DNA from: Thermohalobaculum sp951813525
GTDB taxonomy: Bacteria; Pseudomonadota; Alphaproteobacteria; Rhodobacterales; Rhodobacteraceae
DNA length: 64,000 bases
Assembly: GCA_951813525.2 (NCBI GenBank)
Contig: CATOTJ020000002.1
Span: 248,001-312,000 of the forward strand
Direction of reading: 5' to 3'
Below the pieces are notes generated by a model. It did not search any database. It was not told the DNA's origin and worked only from the letters and a program-made list of their open reading frames with translations. Position numbers and translations under genes: made by a program. Positions 1 through 8,110 of the stretch are shown here, piece after piece. How positions within the stretch are numbered: position 1 is the stretch's first letter; every line of letters begins with the position of its first letter.

Positions 1-188
1 CGATGCTGTTCATCTCGCACGACCTACCTGTGATCCGTCAGATGTGCGATCGGATCGCCGTGATGAAGGACGGCAAGGTCTGCGAGATCGCCGAGAACGA
101 GGCTCTGTTCTCGACCCCGCAGCACGCCTACACCCGCCACCTCCTCGATCTGATGCCGCGCATGGACATGTTGGGCGCGCCCGCCTGA
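1..188 (+). CDS. Oligopeptide/dipeptide-type ABC transporter ATP-binding protein, C-terminal end (5' truncated by window)
   Basis: Only the last ~62 codons are in the window. The protein reads FISHDLPVIRQMCDRIAVM, which is the H-switch (SHD) followed by the usual post-Walker B strand, and ends with HAYTRHLLDLMP, the C-terminal motif typical of OppD/OppF or DppD/DppF ATPases. It would energise uptake of a small solute at the inner membrane. It lies upstream of a regulator and a probable quaternary-amine catabolic operon, so its substrate may belong to that pathway; that is inference. The stop is TGA at 186-188. Confidence 0.85.
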   Translation, partial: MLFISHDLPVIRQMCDRIAVMKDGKVCEIAENEALFSTPQHAYTRHLLDLMPRMDMLGAPA

Positions 189-375
189 CCATGCGCCCGG
201 CTCATTGCGAACACCCGCGATCTTTGTAAGCGATGAAAGTCATCGGACGAAAGGTCGACCGGTGGCGCCGCAATCCCGGCCGATGGGTGCCGATGTCTGG
301 AATATGCACGGCTCTTCGTTTATCGTCATTGGCCACGTAGCTGTCGTTTTTCGCCAAGATGATGCCCCCAAGATA

Positions 376-1428
376 ATGTCCACAAACTCAATTCTGATCA
401 TAGTTACTCCAGACTTCAATCTGGCGACGACGACGGCCTTTATCGATCCTTGCCGGGCTGCGAACTACCTGGAAGGCCGGGCTCTCTTTGAATGGCAACT
501 GGTCTCTTCGAAGGGCGGGGTTCTGTTTGCCAGCAATGGAATGGGGATCGAAACCGCACCGCTTGCAGAGGCGAACGTGCCCGCGGACATCGTCGTTGTG
601 TCTTCGAGTTGGGCACCCGAGAGCCATTCGTCACCCGCGCTGCGCGCCGTCCTCAGACGGACGGCCAGGCAGGTCAGCGTCATCGCGGGTTTGGACACCG
701 GTGCCTTCATCCTGGCCGACGCGGGGCTGCTATCGGGACGGCGGGCGACGGTACATTACGAGCATATCGATGCGCTCATCGAACTTTACGCGGATATCGA
801 CGTGACCGAAGATTTGTTCGTCGCGGAGGAGGGGCGGATGACCTGTTGCGGCGGGGAGGCTTCAGCGGACCTGGCGCTTCAGATCCTGCGCGAGAGTTAT
901 GGCGAAACGGTCGCGAACTCGGCAGCGCGGTATGTGTTTCACCAGTCCATGCGGACCTATGGCATGTCGCAACTGCCGAGCCTCACCGAACCATTGGGTC
1001 ATAGCGTTCCCGGCACGGTCCGCGCGGCGATCCGGCTGATGGAGGCGCATCTGGAAGATCCGTTGACGATCCCCGAGATCAGCACAGGCACCGGTATTTC
1101 GCAGCGGCAGCTTAACCGCCTGTTCGCCCGGCATCTGGGCAAGACCACAGCTCTTTACTATCGGGACATTCGGTTGGACCGGGCGCGCGGGCTGGTGACC
1201 CAGACCGAAATGCCGTTGACGGAAGTTGCCGTCGCCTCGGGTTTTCGCAGTCAGGTCACATTCAGCCGGGCCTATCGCGAACGGTTTGGCATGCCGCCCA
1301 GTCAGGACCGCACCGAGGGCCGGGTCCCGTTCGAGTTTCGGGCCTGGCCGATGCATCGCCGACCGTCTGCCCGCCCGTCCGCCCGCCCGTCCGCCCGCCC
1401 GTCCGCCCGAATGTCCGATTTCGACTGA
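376..1428 (+). CDS. GlxA/CdhR-like AraC-family transcriptional regulator
   Basis: About 350 aa. The N-terminal ~190 residues form a DJ-1/PfpI-like amidotransferase-fold domain (segments IAGLDTGAFILADAGLLSGR and CCGGEASADLALQIL). The C-terminal ~100 residues are an AraC helix-turn-helix pair (RLMEAHLEDPLTIPEIS, then ...EVAVASGFRSQVTFSRAYRERFG). Proteins of this architecture include CdhR and GbdR, activators of carnitine and glycine betaine catabolism. It directly precedes a Rieske/BKACE/dehydrogenase operon on the same strand, so it is probably its regulator (inference). I chose the ATG at 376 because it gives the usual N terminus (MSTNSILIIVTPDFN); the frame stays open back to 205. The C terminus carries an RPSA repeat. 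Confidence 0.85.
   Translation: MSTNSILIIVTPDFNLATTTAFIDPCRAANYLEGRALFEWQLVSSKGGVLFASNGMGIETAPLAEANVPADIVVVSSSWAPESHSSPALRAVLRRTARQVSVIAGLDTGAFILADAGLLSGRRATVHYEHIDALIELYADIDVTEDLFVAEEGRMTCCGGEASADLALQILRESYGETVANSAARYVFHQSMRTYGMSQLPSLTEPLGHSVPGTVRAAIRLMEAHLEDPLTIPEISTGTGISQRQLNRLFARHLGKTTALYYRDIRLDRARGLVTQTEMPLTEVAVASGFRSQVTFSRAYRERFGMPPSQDRTEGRVPFEFRAWPMHRRPSARPSARPSARPSARMSDFD
1360..1407 (+). repeat. 12-bp tandem repeat encoding (RPSA)x4
   Basis: Four in-frame 12-bp units, with consensus CGC CCG TCC GCC, encode RPSA four times just before the C terminus of the AraC-family regulator. Units 2 and 3 are identical; the first and last differ by single bases. Because the unit is a multiple of three, copy-number change would preserve the frame. 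Confidence 0.9.
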
Positions 1429-1513
1429 TTTCTGTCCGATTATGCATAGCCGAACCTGCCGATCGGCGGAAATCTAACGAGGTTCATATCGCCCAGCATT
1501 CGCGGAGTGTGCC

Positions 1514-2653
1514 ATGACCCTACCGATTTCGCCTGAGGAATTGACCCGCATCCGGCGTGGCTATGACCCGGACCCGGCAAAGTCCCTGTCGCTGGCTGCC
1601 GAAGCCTATACCGAGCAACGTTGGTATCAGCAGGATCTGGATGCTGTCTTCGCACGGTCATGGCAGTGGGTGTGTCACGTCGAGAAACTGCGAACGCCAG
1701 GTTCGTATCTGGCGACCGAGGTTGCCGGACGGCCAATCGCCATCCTGCGCGATCGCGACGGTGTTTTGCGGGCGTTCTACAATGTCTGCAAGCACCGCGC
1801 GCACCATCTGTTGCAGGGCGAGGGCGAGACGACACGGATTATGTGCCCTTATCACGCCTGGGTTTATGATCTGACCGGGCAACTGCGCCGCGCGCCGGAA
1901 ACCGAAAATCTGGTCGGGTTCGACCCTGGCGAAATCTGCCTGGATGCCGTGCAGGTCGGGGAATTTTGCGGCTTCATCTATGTCAATCTCGACCCTGATG
2001 CCGCACCGCTGGCCGAACAGTCCGGGGATCTGGCGGCCGAGATCCTGCATTGGGCGCCCGATGTGGGCGATCTGACCTTTGGCCACCGGTTGACCTATGA
2101 CATTCGGACCAACTGGAAGAATGTTGTCGACAATTTTTTGGAGTGTTACCACTGCCCGACCGCGCACAAGGATTTCTGCACCCTGGTCGATATGGACACC
2201 TACAAGGTGACCACGCACGGGATCTATTCCAGCCATATGGCCGAGGCGGGCAAGGGCAACAACGCGGCCTATGACGTGTCGAACGCCACGGTGCGGACCC
2301 ACGCGGTGTGGTGGTTGTGGCCGACAACCTGCCTGATGCGGTATCCGGGCCGGTCCAGCATGATCGTCCTGAACATCATTCCGGCCGGGCCCGACCGCAC
2401 GCTGGAGACGTATGATTTCTTTCTTCAGACGCCGGAACCCGACGAGATGGAGCGCGAGGCCATCCGTTATCTGGACGAAGTTCTGCAAGTCGAAGACATC
2501 GGCTTGGTTGAAAGCATTCAGCGCGGAATGGCGACACCGGCGTTCCAGCAGGGCCGGATCGTGCATGACCCGGACGGGTCCGGCAAATCCGAGCATGCGT
2601 TGCACCACTTCCATGGCCTGGTGCTGGACGCCTATGCAGGGGCGGCGTCATGA
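1514..2653 (+). CDS. CntA/GbcA-type Rieske non-heme iron oxygenase, large subunit
   Basis: 379 aa. The Rieske [2Fe-2S] motif is C92-x-H94 with C111-x2-H114 (NVCKHRAHHLL / CPYHAW). The mononuclear iron site is NFLECYHCPTAH with H213 and H218, and D328 as the likely third ligand. E210 sits where carnitine monooxygenase CntA carries its unusual bridging glutamate (E205, with H208, H213 and D323); the spacing matches with an offset of five. The C-terminal segments DIGLVESIQRG and SGKSEHALHHFH also resemble CntA. The likely reaction is oxygenation with C-N cleavage or N-demethylation of a trimethylammonium compound. No reductase subunit is adjacent, so electrons must come from elsewhere. It overlaps the next gene by 4 nt (ATGA). 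Substrate is inferred. Confidence 0.88.
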   Translation: MTLPISPEELTRIRRGYDPDPAKSLSLAAEAYTEQRWYQQDLDAVFARSWQWVCHVEKLRTPGSYLATEVAGRPIAILRDRDGVLRAFYNVCKHRAHHLLQGEGETTRIMCPYHAWVYDLTGQLRRAPETENLVGFDPGEICLDAVQVGEFCGFIYVNLDPDAAPLAEQSGDLAAEILHWAPDVGDLTFGHRLTYDIRTNWKNVVDNFLECYHCPTAHKDFCTLVDMDTYKVTTHGIYSSHMAEAGKGNNAAYDVSNATVRTHAVWWLWPTTCLMRYPGRSSMIVLNIIPAGPDRTLETYDFFLQTPEPDEMEREAIRYLDEVLQVEDIGLVESIQRGMATPAFQQGRIVHDPDGSGKSEHALHHFHGLVLDAYAGAAS

Positions 2654-3441
2654 CCGGGCGGCTGGACGGCAAAACCGCCTTTGTCACCGGCGGCTGCGGT
2701 GGGATCGGCCGGGCCATCTGTGCGCGCTTTGCGGCAGAAGGCGCGCGGGTGATGGCGGGTGACGTTGCAGACTGGCCCGACGCCCCCGACGGCGTGCGGG
2801 TCGTGAAATATGACGTGACATCGGAAGAGGCCGCTAAAGACGGCATGGCCCGGATTGCCCGGCACTGGGGACATCTCGATGTGCTGGTTAATGCGGCTGG
2901 GATCGAGATCGAGAAGACGATCGAGGACACCACGCTGGAGGAATGGCGCCGGTCCTTTGCGATCAACGTCGATGGCATGTTCTTGACATCGAAATACGCA
3001 CTGCCGGTTCTGCGCGAAGCCGCGTCCAGGAACCCCACAGGGGCCAGCGTGATCAACTTTGGGTCCTATGACGGGTTCATCGCCGATCCGGGGCTGGCCG
3101 CTTACTGCGCCACCAAGGGCGCGGTCCATGCGCTGACCAAAGCCATGGCATGCGACCATGGGCCGGAAGGCATCCGCGTGAATGCGATCTGCCCGGGTTA
3201 TGTGGACACCCCCATGCTGCAATCGTTCTTTACGGGCGATGGCTCTGGCGGCGGCGGGCAGAACATCGATCAGCTGCAGCAGGCCGTGCGCGATGTGCAT
3301 CCGATGCGGACCTATGGCACGCCGGAGGACATCGCGAACCTCGTGACGTGGCTCGCCTCGGACGAAGCGCGTTATGCTGCCGGGCAATTGTGGGTTCTGG
3401 ACGGCGGGCTTTCCGCCCAGGTTCAGCAGATGAAGTTGTAG
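2650..3441 (+). CDS. Short-chain dehydrogenase/reductase (SDR)
   Basis: 263 aa classical SDR. The nucleotide-binding motif is FVTGGCGGIG near residue 12. NAAG follows at about residue 80, and the active site is the Ser of FGSYDG with YCATK. The C-terminal segment has the usual ICPGYVDTPM. Translation is probably coupled to the Rieske oxygenase by a 4-nt overlap, and the BKACE gene follows. It probably oxidises a hydroxyl intermediate in the same quaternary-amine pathway; the exact substrate cannot be read from the sequence. Confidence 0.9.
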   Translation: MTGRLDGKTAFVTGGCGGIGRAICARFAAEGARVMAGDVADWPDAPDGVRVVKYDVTSEEAAKDGMARIARHWGHLDVLVNAAGIEIEKTIEDTTLEEWRRSFAINVDGMFLTSKYALPVLREAASRNPTGASVINFGSYDGFIADPGLAAYCATKGAVHALTKAMACDHGPEGIRVNAICPGYVDTPMLQSFFTGDGSGGGGQNIDQLQQAVRDVHPMRTYGTPEDIANLVTWLASDEARYAAGQLWVLDGGLSAQVQQMKL

Positions 3442-3461
3442 GGTGCGTGCACGCACCCTAC
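3438..3461. repeat. 24-bp perfect palindrome (GTAGGGTGCG half-site) at the SDR stop codon
   Basis: A perfect inverted repeat with 12-bp arms. It begins GTAGGGTGCG and ends with the complement CGCACCCTAC. It overlaps the SDR stop codon (TAG at 3439-3441). The GCACCCTAC half recurs at 59820-59830 and 62514-62524, each time just after a stop codon. It may act as an intercistronic hairpin or REP-like element. Confidence 0.8.
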
Positions 3462-3479
3462 GCCCAGAAGGAACGTAAG

Positions 3480-4409
3480 ATGCCCAAACCTGTGATCATC
3501 ACCTGCGCGCCAACCGGCGGAATTCACACCCCGACCATGTCGCCCCACCTGCCGATCATGCCTGATCAGATCGTTGCGGCGAGTGTCGAGGCCGCCGAGG
3601 CCGGTGCATCTGTCATCCATTTGCACGCCCGCGACCCGGAGACCGGCAAGCCCGATCCGCGCGCCGAGACGTTCATGCAGTTCTTGCCGCGCATCCGCCA
3701 GCAGACCGATGCGGTGGTCAACGTCTCGACAGGCGGCGGGCTGGGCATGACCCGGGAGGAACGCTTGCGTGCCGCCTTGACCGCCAGCCCTGAAATGGCG
3801 TCGCTGAACGTTGGATCGCTGAATTTCGGTATCTTTCCGATGCTGGAGAAGTACGAGAACTGGCAGCACGAGTGGGAACCTGCATTCCTGGAAATGACCC
3901 GCGACTTCATTTTCCGCAACACGTTCGCCGATATCGAGTTCATCCTGAAAGAGTTGGGCGAGGGCCATGGCACCCGGTTTGAATTTGAATGCTACGACCT
4001 CGGCCATCTCTATAATCTGGCGTATTTCGTCGACCAGGGCATGGTGAAGCCGCCGTTCTTTGTGCAGATGGTCTTCGGCGTTCTGGGCGGGGTCGGCGCG
4101 GATCTGGACAACCTGATGCACCTGCACACCATCGCCAACAAGCTGTTCGGCGGGGAGTACGAATGGTCGGTGCTGGCCGCAGGCCGCCATCAGATGCCGT
4201 TCGCGACCCAGGCCGCCATGCTGGGCGGCAACCTGCGAGTCGGGTTGGAGGACAGCCTTTTCATCGGCAAGGGCGAACTTGCAACCTCGAACGCACAGCA
4301 AGTCACGCGCATTCGAACCATCATCGAAAATCTGGGCCTGAAGGTCGCCACCCCGGCGGAGGCGCGTAGGCGGCTGGCGCTGAAGGGCGGCGATCAGGTG
4401 GCGTTCTAG
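3480..4409 (+). CDS. BKACE family (DUF849) beta-keto acid cleavage enzyme
   Basis: 309 aa. MPKPVIITCAPTGGIHTPTMSPHLP and the HLHARDPETGKPD metal-binding segment are characteristic of the BKACE family (3-keto-5-aminohexanoate cleavage enzyme and relatives). These zinc enzymes condense a beta-keto acid with acetyl-CoA to yield acetoacetate and a new CoA ester. One known member cleaves 3-dehydrocarnitine. The carnitine-dehydrogenase-like gene downstream and the CntA-like gene upstream make dehydrocarnitine or a close analogue the likely substrate (inference). I set the start at ATG 3480 after GAAGGAACGTAAG; the longer open frame runs back into the SDR gene. Confidence 0.88.
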   Translation: MPKPVIITCAPTGGIHTPTMSPHLPIMPDQIVAASVEAAEAGASVIHLHARDPETGKPDPRAETFMQFLPRIRQQTDAVVNVSTGGGLGMTREERLRAALTASPEMASLNVGSLNFGIFPMLEKYENWQHEWEPAFLEMTRDFIFRNTFADIEFILKELGEGHGTRFEFECYDLGHLYNLAYFVDQGMVKPPFFVQMVFGVLGGVGADLDNLMHLHTIANKLFGGEYEWSVLAAGRHQMPFATQAAMLGGNLRVGLEDSLFIGKGELATSNAQQVTRIRTIIENLGLKVATPAEARRRLALKGGDQVAF

Positions 4410-4419
4410 GGAGGGAGCC

Positions 4420-5193
4420 ATGCAAACTAAACTATCGGTCAGTGGCGATGGTGGCCCACGGATGGGACTGCAGGGCAAACATACGGTTGTCACCGGCGGG
4501 CGCCAGGGGATCGGCCGCGCCATCGTCGAGGCCTTTCTGCGCGAAGGTGCGTCGGTTGTGACCTGCGGGCGGGGCGAAGCCGAGGTGCCCGGCGCGCTCT
4601 GGGTCACGGCAGATGTCTCGGAAACCGCCCAGGCAGCCGCGTTGATCGAAGCCGCGGGAGAGATCGACATTCTGGTGAACAACGCGGGCGTGCAGGTTGA
4701 AAAAACGGTCGCAGACTCGAAGGATGAGGACTGGGATCTGGTCATCGGTGCGAACTGCCGGGGCGTATTCAACTGCTGCCGCGCCGCAATTCCCAGAATG
4801 CGCGCCGGTGCATCGATCATCAATATCGGCTCGATCTCCGGCACCGTCGCCGACCCGTCCATGGCCCTTTACAATGCCTCCAAGGCGTTCGTGCACGGAT
4901 TGACCCGATCGATCGCCGTCGATCACGGGCCGGAGATAAGGTGCAATGCCATCTGTCCGGGATGGATCGAAACAGGGATGCTGGACGCAGGGTTCGACCT
5001 GGCGGGTGACCCCGATGCCGCGCGTAAGGATGCGATCGCACGGCACGCTGTGCGCCGCTTCGGCAATCCCGAAGACATCGCCTCGATGGCGATCTGGCTC
5101 GCCTCGGACGAGGCCGGGTTCGCGTCCGGCCAGATGTTCACCGTCGATGGCGGCATGACCGCTGCGTCACCGCTTAATCCGGGATTATTCTGA
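4420..5193 (+). CDS. Short-chain dehydrogenase/reductase (SDR), second copy in the operon
   Basis: 257 aa classical SDR: VTGGRQGIGRAI near residue 25, NNAG, then an ISGTVADPS segment and YNASK. The C-terminal VDGGMTAASPLNPG is typical. A strong Shine-Dalgarno (GGGAGGGA) precedes ATG 4420; an internal Met at 4462 (MGLQGKHTVV) is an alternative start. Its stop overlaps the following dehydrogenase start (TGATG). It is distinct from the SDR at 2650, suggesting two separate alcohol or amine oxidation steps. Confidence 0.9.
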   Translation: MQTKLSVSGDGGPRMGLQGKHTVVTGGRQGIGRAIVEAFLREGASVVTCGRGEAEVPGALWVTADVSETAQAAALIEAAGEIDILVNNAGVQVEKTVADSKDEDWDLVIGANCRGVFNCCRAAIPRMRAGASIINIGSISGTVADPSMALYNASKAFVHGLTRSIAVDHGPEIRCNAICPGWIETGMLDAGFDLAGDPDAARKDAIARHAVRRFGNPEDIASMAIWLASDEAGFASGQMFTVDGGMTAASPLNPGLF

Positions 5194-6119
5194 TGAAAGA
5201 GACATATGCCTCGCTGGGCACGGGTGTAATCGGCGCCTCCTGGACCGCGCTGTTCCTGGCACATGGCCATCCTGTACGCGCCTGCGATCCCGCAGACGGC
5301 GCCGAAGAGCGATTGCAGGCCTATATCGATACCGCCTGGCCGGTGATGGAGGAGCTGGGCCTGACCGGGAACGGCACGCGCGATGCGGTGACGTTTTGCG
5401 CATCAGCGGCCGAGGCTGTCGATGGCGCCGCCTTCATTCAGGAAAGCGTTCCCGAGCGCGTGGCGATCAAACACGCGATTTATGCCGAGATCGAAGAGGC
5501 GATGGCGCCGGACGCCATTCTTTCCTCCTCGGCTTCCGGATTGACGCTGTCACAGATGCAAACCGGGTGGCGCGATCCGTCGCGCATCGTCCTCGGGCAC
5601 CCTTTCAACCCGCCGCACCTGATCCCGTTGGTCGAGATCATGGGAAACGAACGCACCGCCCCTGGCGTGCTGGAACGGGCCGAGGCGATCTATGCCGCAC
5701 TGGGCAAGGTTACCATCCGCATGATGAAGGAAGTGCCGGGCCATGTTGCCAACCGGCTGCAGGCTGCGCTGTGGCGCGAGGCGATCAGTCTGGTGACCGA
5801 AGGCGTGACCACGGTCGAAGACGTCGACAAGGCCATCTGGGCCGGGCCGGGCGTGCGTTGGGCAGCGATGGGGCCGAATATGATTTGGCACCTTGCCGCG
5901 GGTCCAGGCGGCCTGAAGGCCTATATGGACCACTTCGCCGAAAGCTTTCACGGCTGGTGGGACGGGATGGGCGACCCCCGGCTGGACGAAGAAACCCAGA
6001 GGGTTCTGTCCGAAGGGGTTCTGGCCTCGGCCAACGGGCGTAGCCAGCAGGATTTGGGCACTGAACGCGACGCATTGGTCAGCGCAATCCTAAAGGCGAC
6101 CAACGGGGTGCGGGCTTGA
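5193..6119 (+). CDS. 3-hydroxyacyl-CoA dehydrogenase family protein, L-carnitine dehydrogenase-like
   Basis: 308 aa. The N terminus is an NAD-binding Rossmann motif (SLGTGVIGASW) only seven residues in. FIQESVPER, SSSASGL and GHPFNPPHLIPLVE follow, the signature run of the 3-hydroxyacyl-CoA dehydrogenase/carnitine 3-dehydrogenase group. The C-terminal helical domain (VANRLQAALWREAISLVTEG) matches carnitine dehydrogenase as I remember it. It would oxidise the beta-hydroxyl of carnitine or an analogue with NAD+, giving the keto acid that BKACE cleaves. It is the last gene of the operon. No betainyl-CoA thioesterase gene is visible, so the exact substrate remains open. Confidence 0.82.
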   Translation: MKETYASLGTGVIGASWTALFLAHGHPVRACDPADGAEERLQAYIDTAWPVMEELGLTGNGTRDAVTFCASAAEAVDGAAFIQESVPERVAIKHAIYAEIEEAMAPDAILSSSASGLTLSQMQTGWRDPSRIVLGHPFNPPHLIPLVEIMGNERTAPGVLERAEAIYAALGKVTIRMMKEVPGHVANRLQAALWREAISLVTEGVTTVEDVDKAIWAGPGVRWAAMGPNMIWHLAAGPGGLKAYMDHFAESFHGWWDGMGDPRLDEETQRVLSEGVLASANGRSQQDLGTERDALVSAILKATNGVRA

Positions 6120-6251
6120 GCGGACTTGGGGCTGGAGGTGGGTAAGGTCCGATGTCTGCTTGGCCGCCGCTTTGAAAGCGTCGTTCGCCGGCACCCAGAA
6201 ACCGCGCAGGATCGGTCCGTAGCCATAAGGCTTTGAAACTTTAGGGCTTCT

Positions 6252-6327
<76 letters not shown>

Positions 6328-6342
6328 GCCGAAGGGATGTGC

Positions 6343-6370
6343 ATCTAGCGTAGAGTTCGGGGGGTTTCAA
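6343..6370 (-). promoter_or_regulatory. Putative sigma-70-type promoter of tRNA-Lys
   Basis: On the minus strand a TTGAAA -35 (6365-6370) is followed by a 16-bp spacer and a CTAGAT -10 (6343-6348). The expected start would fall about 8 nt before the mature tRNA end. Support is by position and consensus only. Confidence 0.5.
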
Positions 6371-6374
6371 GGGG

Positions 6375-6905
6375 TCAGGGGTCTTTCTCTTCGTGGAAGA
6401 TTGCCGAGGTCATGCTTTGAACGTGGCGTTGGAAGGCTGCAAGGTCGCCTTCTTCGATTTCGGTCACTTCCAGGAAGGCGTGTGCTTTCCATTCGCGGCC
6501 TTTGCAGATCACGAAGTGCATGGAAAAACCTTTTTCCGGCAAGGCGTTAGTTCGGGTTTCGCGTGTGAAGCCGCAATCACGCGAGGCGTTGGGCGGGCCC
6601 TGGGGGTTGAAGTGCAGGACGATGCGCCAGGGCTGTTCCGCGCCGCCGGTCGGCGTCAGATAGAAGGTGATTTCCTGGGGCGCCTCGGGCGGGACCTTCA
6701 GCGCCGCGGTCAGGTCGGCATCGGTGATCCGGCGAAACGGCGTGCCATGGATTTCGACCGGGATGCCGCGGTCGTCCTGGAGCCGCCAGAGATCCTTGAG
6801 AACCAAGTCCGGGCGGCGGTCGACCTTGCTGATCACGGCCGGTTCGTCGCAAGCGGAGAGGCCGAAAAGGAGCGCTATAGCAATGAGTTGTCTTGGAAAC
6901 ATCAT
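6375..6905 (-). CDS. Predicted lipoprotein of unknown function
   Basis: 176 aa. The N terminus MMFPRQLIAIALLFGLSAC is a lipoprotein signal with lipobox LSAC, so the mature protein should be anchored at the envelope. The rest is soluble and contains two cysteines (SRDCGFTRE and VICKG) that might form a disulfide. No family recognised. The longer open frame extends to 7151 inside the upstream transporter; the lipobox and the ATGA overlap with the transporter stop support the start at 6905. It probably shares a transcript with the DMT transporter. Confidence 0.75.
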   Translation of the reverse strand: MMFPRQLIAIALLFGLSACDEPAVISKVDRRPDLVLKDLWRLQDDRGIPVEIHGTPFRRITDADLTAALKVPPEAPQEITFYLTPTGGAEQPWRIVLHFNPQGPPNASRDCGFTRETRTNALPEKGFSMHFVICKGREWKAHAFLEVTEIEEGDLAAFQRHVQSMTSAIFHEEKDP

Positions 6906-7795
6906 GTCGGATTCTGGCTGTATTGCCGCTCGCGGTGGAAGACGTAAAGACCAGACGCAATGATGATCGCAGCACCGGTCCAGGTCAACAGGTCGGGAAA
7001 GTCCGAGAAGACCCACCAGCCGAACAGCGTGGCCGAGACGATTTCGAGGTATTGCAGCGGGGCGGCCATCGAGGCGTCGGCGCGGGCCAGCGCGTGGACC
7101 AGCATCTGATGGGTCATAACGGCGAGCGCCCCCATGCCAAGATAGAGCCACAGATCACCCGCCGCAGGTATCGACAGTTTGGCAACCGAAAGCTGGTTTA
7201 GATGCCCCAAGACGCTGAAAACGCATAGAAAAACCAGGGCGGCGATTCCGGTCCAGAGTTGCAGCGCCAGCTTGTTGGGTCCTGTCGCCAAGGTCTTGGT
7301 GACCAGCATATAGCAGGCGAAGAATGCGGCTGCGCCCAGTGGCAGGATCGCGGTTGGGCCGTATTCATCCCAGTTCGGGCGGATCACGATCAGCGCGCCA
7401 ACCAATCCGACCACGACGGCGGCCATCCGGCGCCAGCCGATTTTCTCGCCCAGGATCAGAACGGAAAGGACCGTTAGAACAAGAGGTTCGACGAAGAATA
7501 TGGCAATTGCGTTGACGATCGGCATGACCGCAAAGGCTGCGTTGATGCAGACCAGCGCGAGCGCCAGGAAAAGACCCGCCAGCCAATGTGCCCGGCGCGG
7601 ACCGGACCATTGCCCCATGACCATGACGATGGGCAGCAAAAGGGCGGTCTGCACCAAAAAGCGCCCCAGCGTGACCTGCGCAGGCGATGCGTTGGCGGTC
7701 AGCAGCTTGGCAAAGACATCCATGCCCGGCGCGATGAACATCGCCAGTGTCATGATCATCAGACCGGTTTGCGGTGTTTCGGGCAGCGCGCGCAT
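6902..7795 (-). CDS. DMT-superfamily (EamA) inner-membrane transporter
   Basis: 297 aa with about ten hydrophobic helices in two EamA repeats. The first half has FAKLLTANASPAQVTLGRFLVQ and EPLVLTVLSVLILGEKIGWRR; the second has APLQYLEIVSATLFGWWVFSDFP. The glutamate-containing loop before helix 4 (LILGEKIGW) is typical of drug/metabolite exporters. The substrate cannot be assigned. It is translationally coupled to the lipoprotein gene downstream. Confidence 0.9.
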   Translation of the reverse strand: MRALPETPQTGLMIMTLAMFIAPGMDVFAKLLTANASPAQVTLGRFLVQTALLLPIVMVMGQWSGPRRAHWLAGLFLALALVCINAAFAVMPIVNAIAIFFVEPLVLTVLSVLILGEKIGWRRMAAVVVGLVGALIVIRPNWDEYGPTAILPLGAAAFFACYMLVTKTLATGPNKLALQLWTGIAALVFLCVFSVLGHLNQLSVAKLSIPAAGDLWLYLGMGALAVMTHQMLVHALARADASMAAPLQYLEIVSATLFGWWVFSDFPDLLTWTGAAIIIASGLYVFHRERQYSQNPT

Positions 7796-8110
7796 CGGGG
7801 CGTGATGGCATGGTTTCGAAGGGCGGGAAAGCGCGAAGTCAAATGGTTCGCGGTGAGGTGATTTCGGGGAGATTCTGTTCGTGAAGCTGTTACAGGATTT
7901 ACCGGGGATATCTTTCGGTGATCTGTTCGGGACAGATGGTTCGCTAACTTATCGTTAAAGATATCCCGGGTGATCTTGCGTGGATGTCCGGCGGTTCGTG
8001 GGTGCGGAGAAAATTCGGCGGCGCCCGGGTTCCCCGGCCGGGTCCGCTGCCGTGAAGACGTGCTTCGTCGCCTTGCGGCGCCTGAGCGGTCGGGCTGGCG
8101 GTAGGTTGCC
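7796..8110. other. Intergenic region between the DMT transporter and parE
   Basis: 315 bp with no convincing gene. It lies downstream of parE and upstream of the transporter (both minus strand), so it should hold the parE 3' end and the transporter promoter. The notable content is the nested inverted repeat at 7905-7967. Confidence 0.7.
7905..7967. repeat. Nested inverted repeat (long-range stem enclosing a hairpin)
   Basis: Outer arms GGGATATCTTT (7905-7915) and AAAGATATCCC (7957-7967) are perfect 11-bp complements. Between them lies a smaller hairpin, ATCTGT (7921-7926) with ACAGAT (7932-7937) and a 5-nt loop. The arrangement could fold as a two-level RNA stem on either strand, or bind a regulator at two half-sites. 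No poly-T tract follows, so it is not a classical intrinsic terminator. Confidence 0.6.
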
